A stretch of 6,352 bases of DNA. It comes from Acidimicrobiia bacterium (GTDB lineage Bacteria; Actinomycetota; Acidimicrobiia; Spongiisociales; ZC4RG35). The notes below the pieces were generated by a model. The model had not been told where the DNA came from. It searched no databases and was given only the letters and a program-made list of their open reading frames with translations. Positions within the stretch are counted from its first letter, which is position 1. The number at the start of each line of letters is the position of its first letter. The stretch spans positions 1-6,352 of the forward strand of contig JAICND010000096.1 in assembly GCA_025929005.1 (NCBI GenBank), read 5' to 3'. Position numbers and translations under genes: made by a program. Of the stretch, positions 6,198-6,352 are shown piece after piece.

Positions 6198-6218
6198 CTC
6201 ACGCCTCACGTCTCACGC
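6198..6218 (+). repeat. three tandem 7-bp repeats, CTCACGY
   Basis: CTCACGC, CTCACGT and CTCACGC follow one another without spacers at 6198-6204, 6205-6211 and 6212-6218, and the next bases begin a fourth copy (CT). They fill almost the whole 23-nt gap between the convergent stop codons of the GlnR-like gene and the aldehyde dehydrogenase. No strong terminator hairpin was found nearby. Confidence 0.85.
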
Positions 6219-6352
6219 CTATCCGAATGAGATCCCTTGCGCTAGGGGGAGGTCATCGCCCCAGTTGATCGTGGTGGTCTGTCGCCGCATGTAGGCCTTC
6301 CATGAGTCGGAGCCGGCTTCGCGTCCTCCGCCGGTCTCTTTCTCCCCGCAAA
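6219..6352 (-). CDS. aldehyde dehydrogenase, ALDH7-like, C-terminal end (runs off right edge)
   Basis: Reading the minus strand from the right edge in the frame that ends at TAG 6221-6219 gives about 44 residues: CGEKETGGGREAGSDSWKAY, then MRRQTTTINWGDDLPLAQG and ISFG. This closely follows the C-terminus of the ALDH7 family (alpha-aminoadipic semialdehyde dehydrogenase/antiquitin), which has GEKxTGGGRESGSDAWKxYMRRxT and DLPLAQGI. These enzymes oxidise aldehydes with NAD+, classically the lysine-catabolism semialdehyde. The catalytic Cys and NAD-binding parts lie outside the window, so substrate and completeness are unknown. The gene converges on the GlnR-like gene with 23 nt between the stops. 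A role in lysine nitrogen metabolism would suit the neighbours but is speculative. Confidence 0.85.
   Translation of the reverse strand, partial: CGEKETGGGREAGSDSWKAYMRRQTTTINWGDDLPLAQGISFG

Noticed and set aside
6233..6250. CCCT/AGGG hairpin as a terminator for the GlnR-like gene
   Set aside because: The stem is only about 4-5 bp, lies inside the aldehyde dehydrogenase coding sequence and is not followed by a T run.

Overview
The window is GC-rich, densely coded bacterial DNA. The gene content points to an actinobacterium (Actinomycetota). The clearest markers are an orphan OmpR-type regulator whose C-terminal domain reads like actinobacterial GlnR, and a GlnA2-type short glutamine synthetase. 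A lineage outside the well-studied genera, such as an Acidimicrobiia-like one, is plausible but is only my inference.

Layout. Minus strand, left: a FabH-type ketoacyl synthase III (288-1352) is followed after 12 nt by a TetR-family regulator that runs off the left edge. A 60-nt divergent gap (1353-1412) separates fabH from a plus-strand series: a PlsC/AGPAT-type membrane acyltransferase (1413-2426), a DUF1295/steroid 5-alpha-reductase-like membrane protein (2419-3207, overlapping by 8 nt) and a CorA-type metal channel (3217-4188). After a 48-nt gap with a good ribosome binding site comes a second plus-strand pair: the glutamine synthetase (4237-5562) and, 3 nt later, the GlnR-like regulator (5566-6195). 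A converging minus-strand gene, the C-terminus of an ALDH7-type aldehyde dehydrogenase, enters from the right edge and stops 23 nt from the regulator. No gap between genes exceeds 60 nt; no RNA gene, insertion sequence, CRISPR array or origin was seen.

How the genes may work together. The left half looks like a small lipid module: acyl-chain initiation (KAS III), acyl transfer to a glycerolipid, a membrane reductase-like protein, and a local regulator. The right half looks like a nitrogen module: an ammonium-assimilating enzyme translated together with a nitrogen-type regulator. These functional links are inferred from gene order and families.

Most notable points: the glutamine synthetase keeps its metal ligands but differs at three positions that are normally near-invariant around the active site (Glu to Asp in the flap, Arg to Gln in the ATP-phosphate region, Ser to Ala in the Asp50 loop), and its neighbour regulator has Glu where the phosphoacceptor Asp normally sits. 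I found no clearly new multi-gene system.
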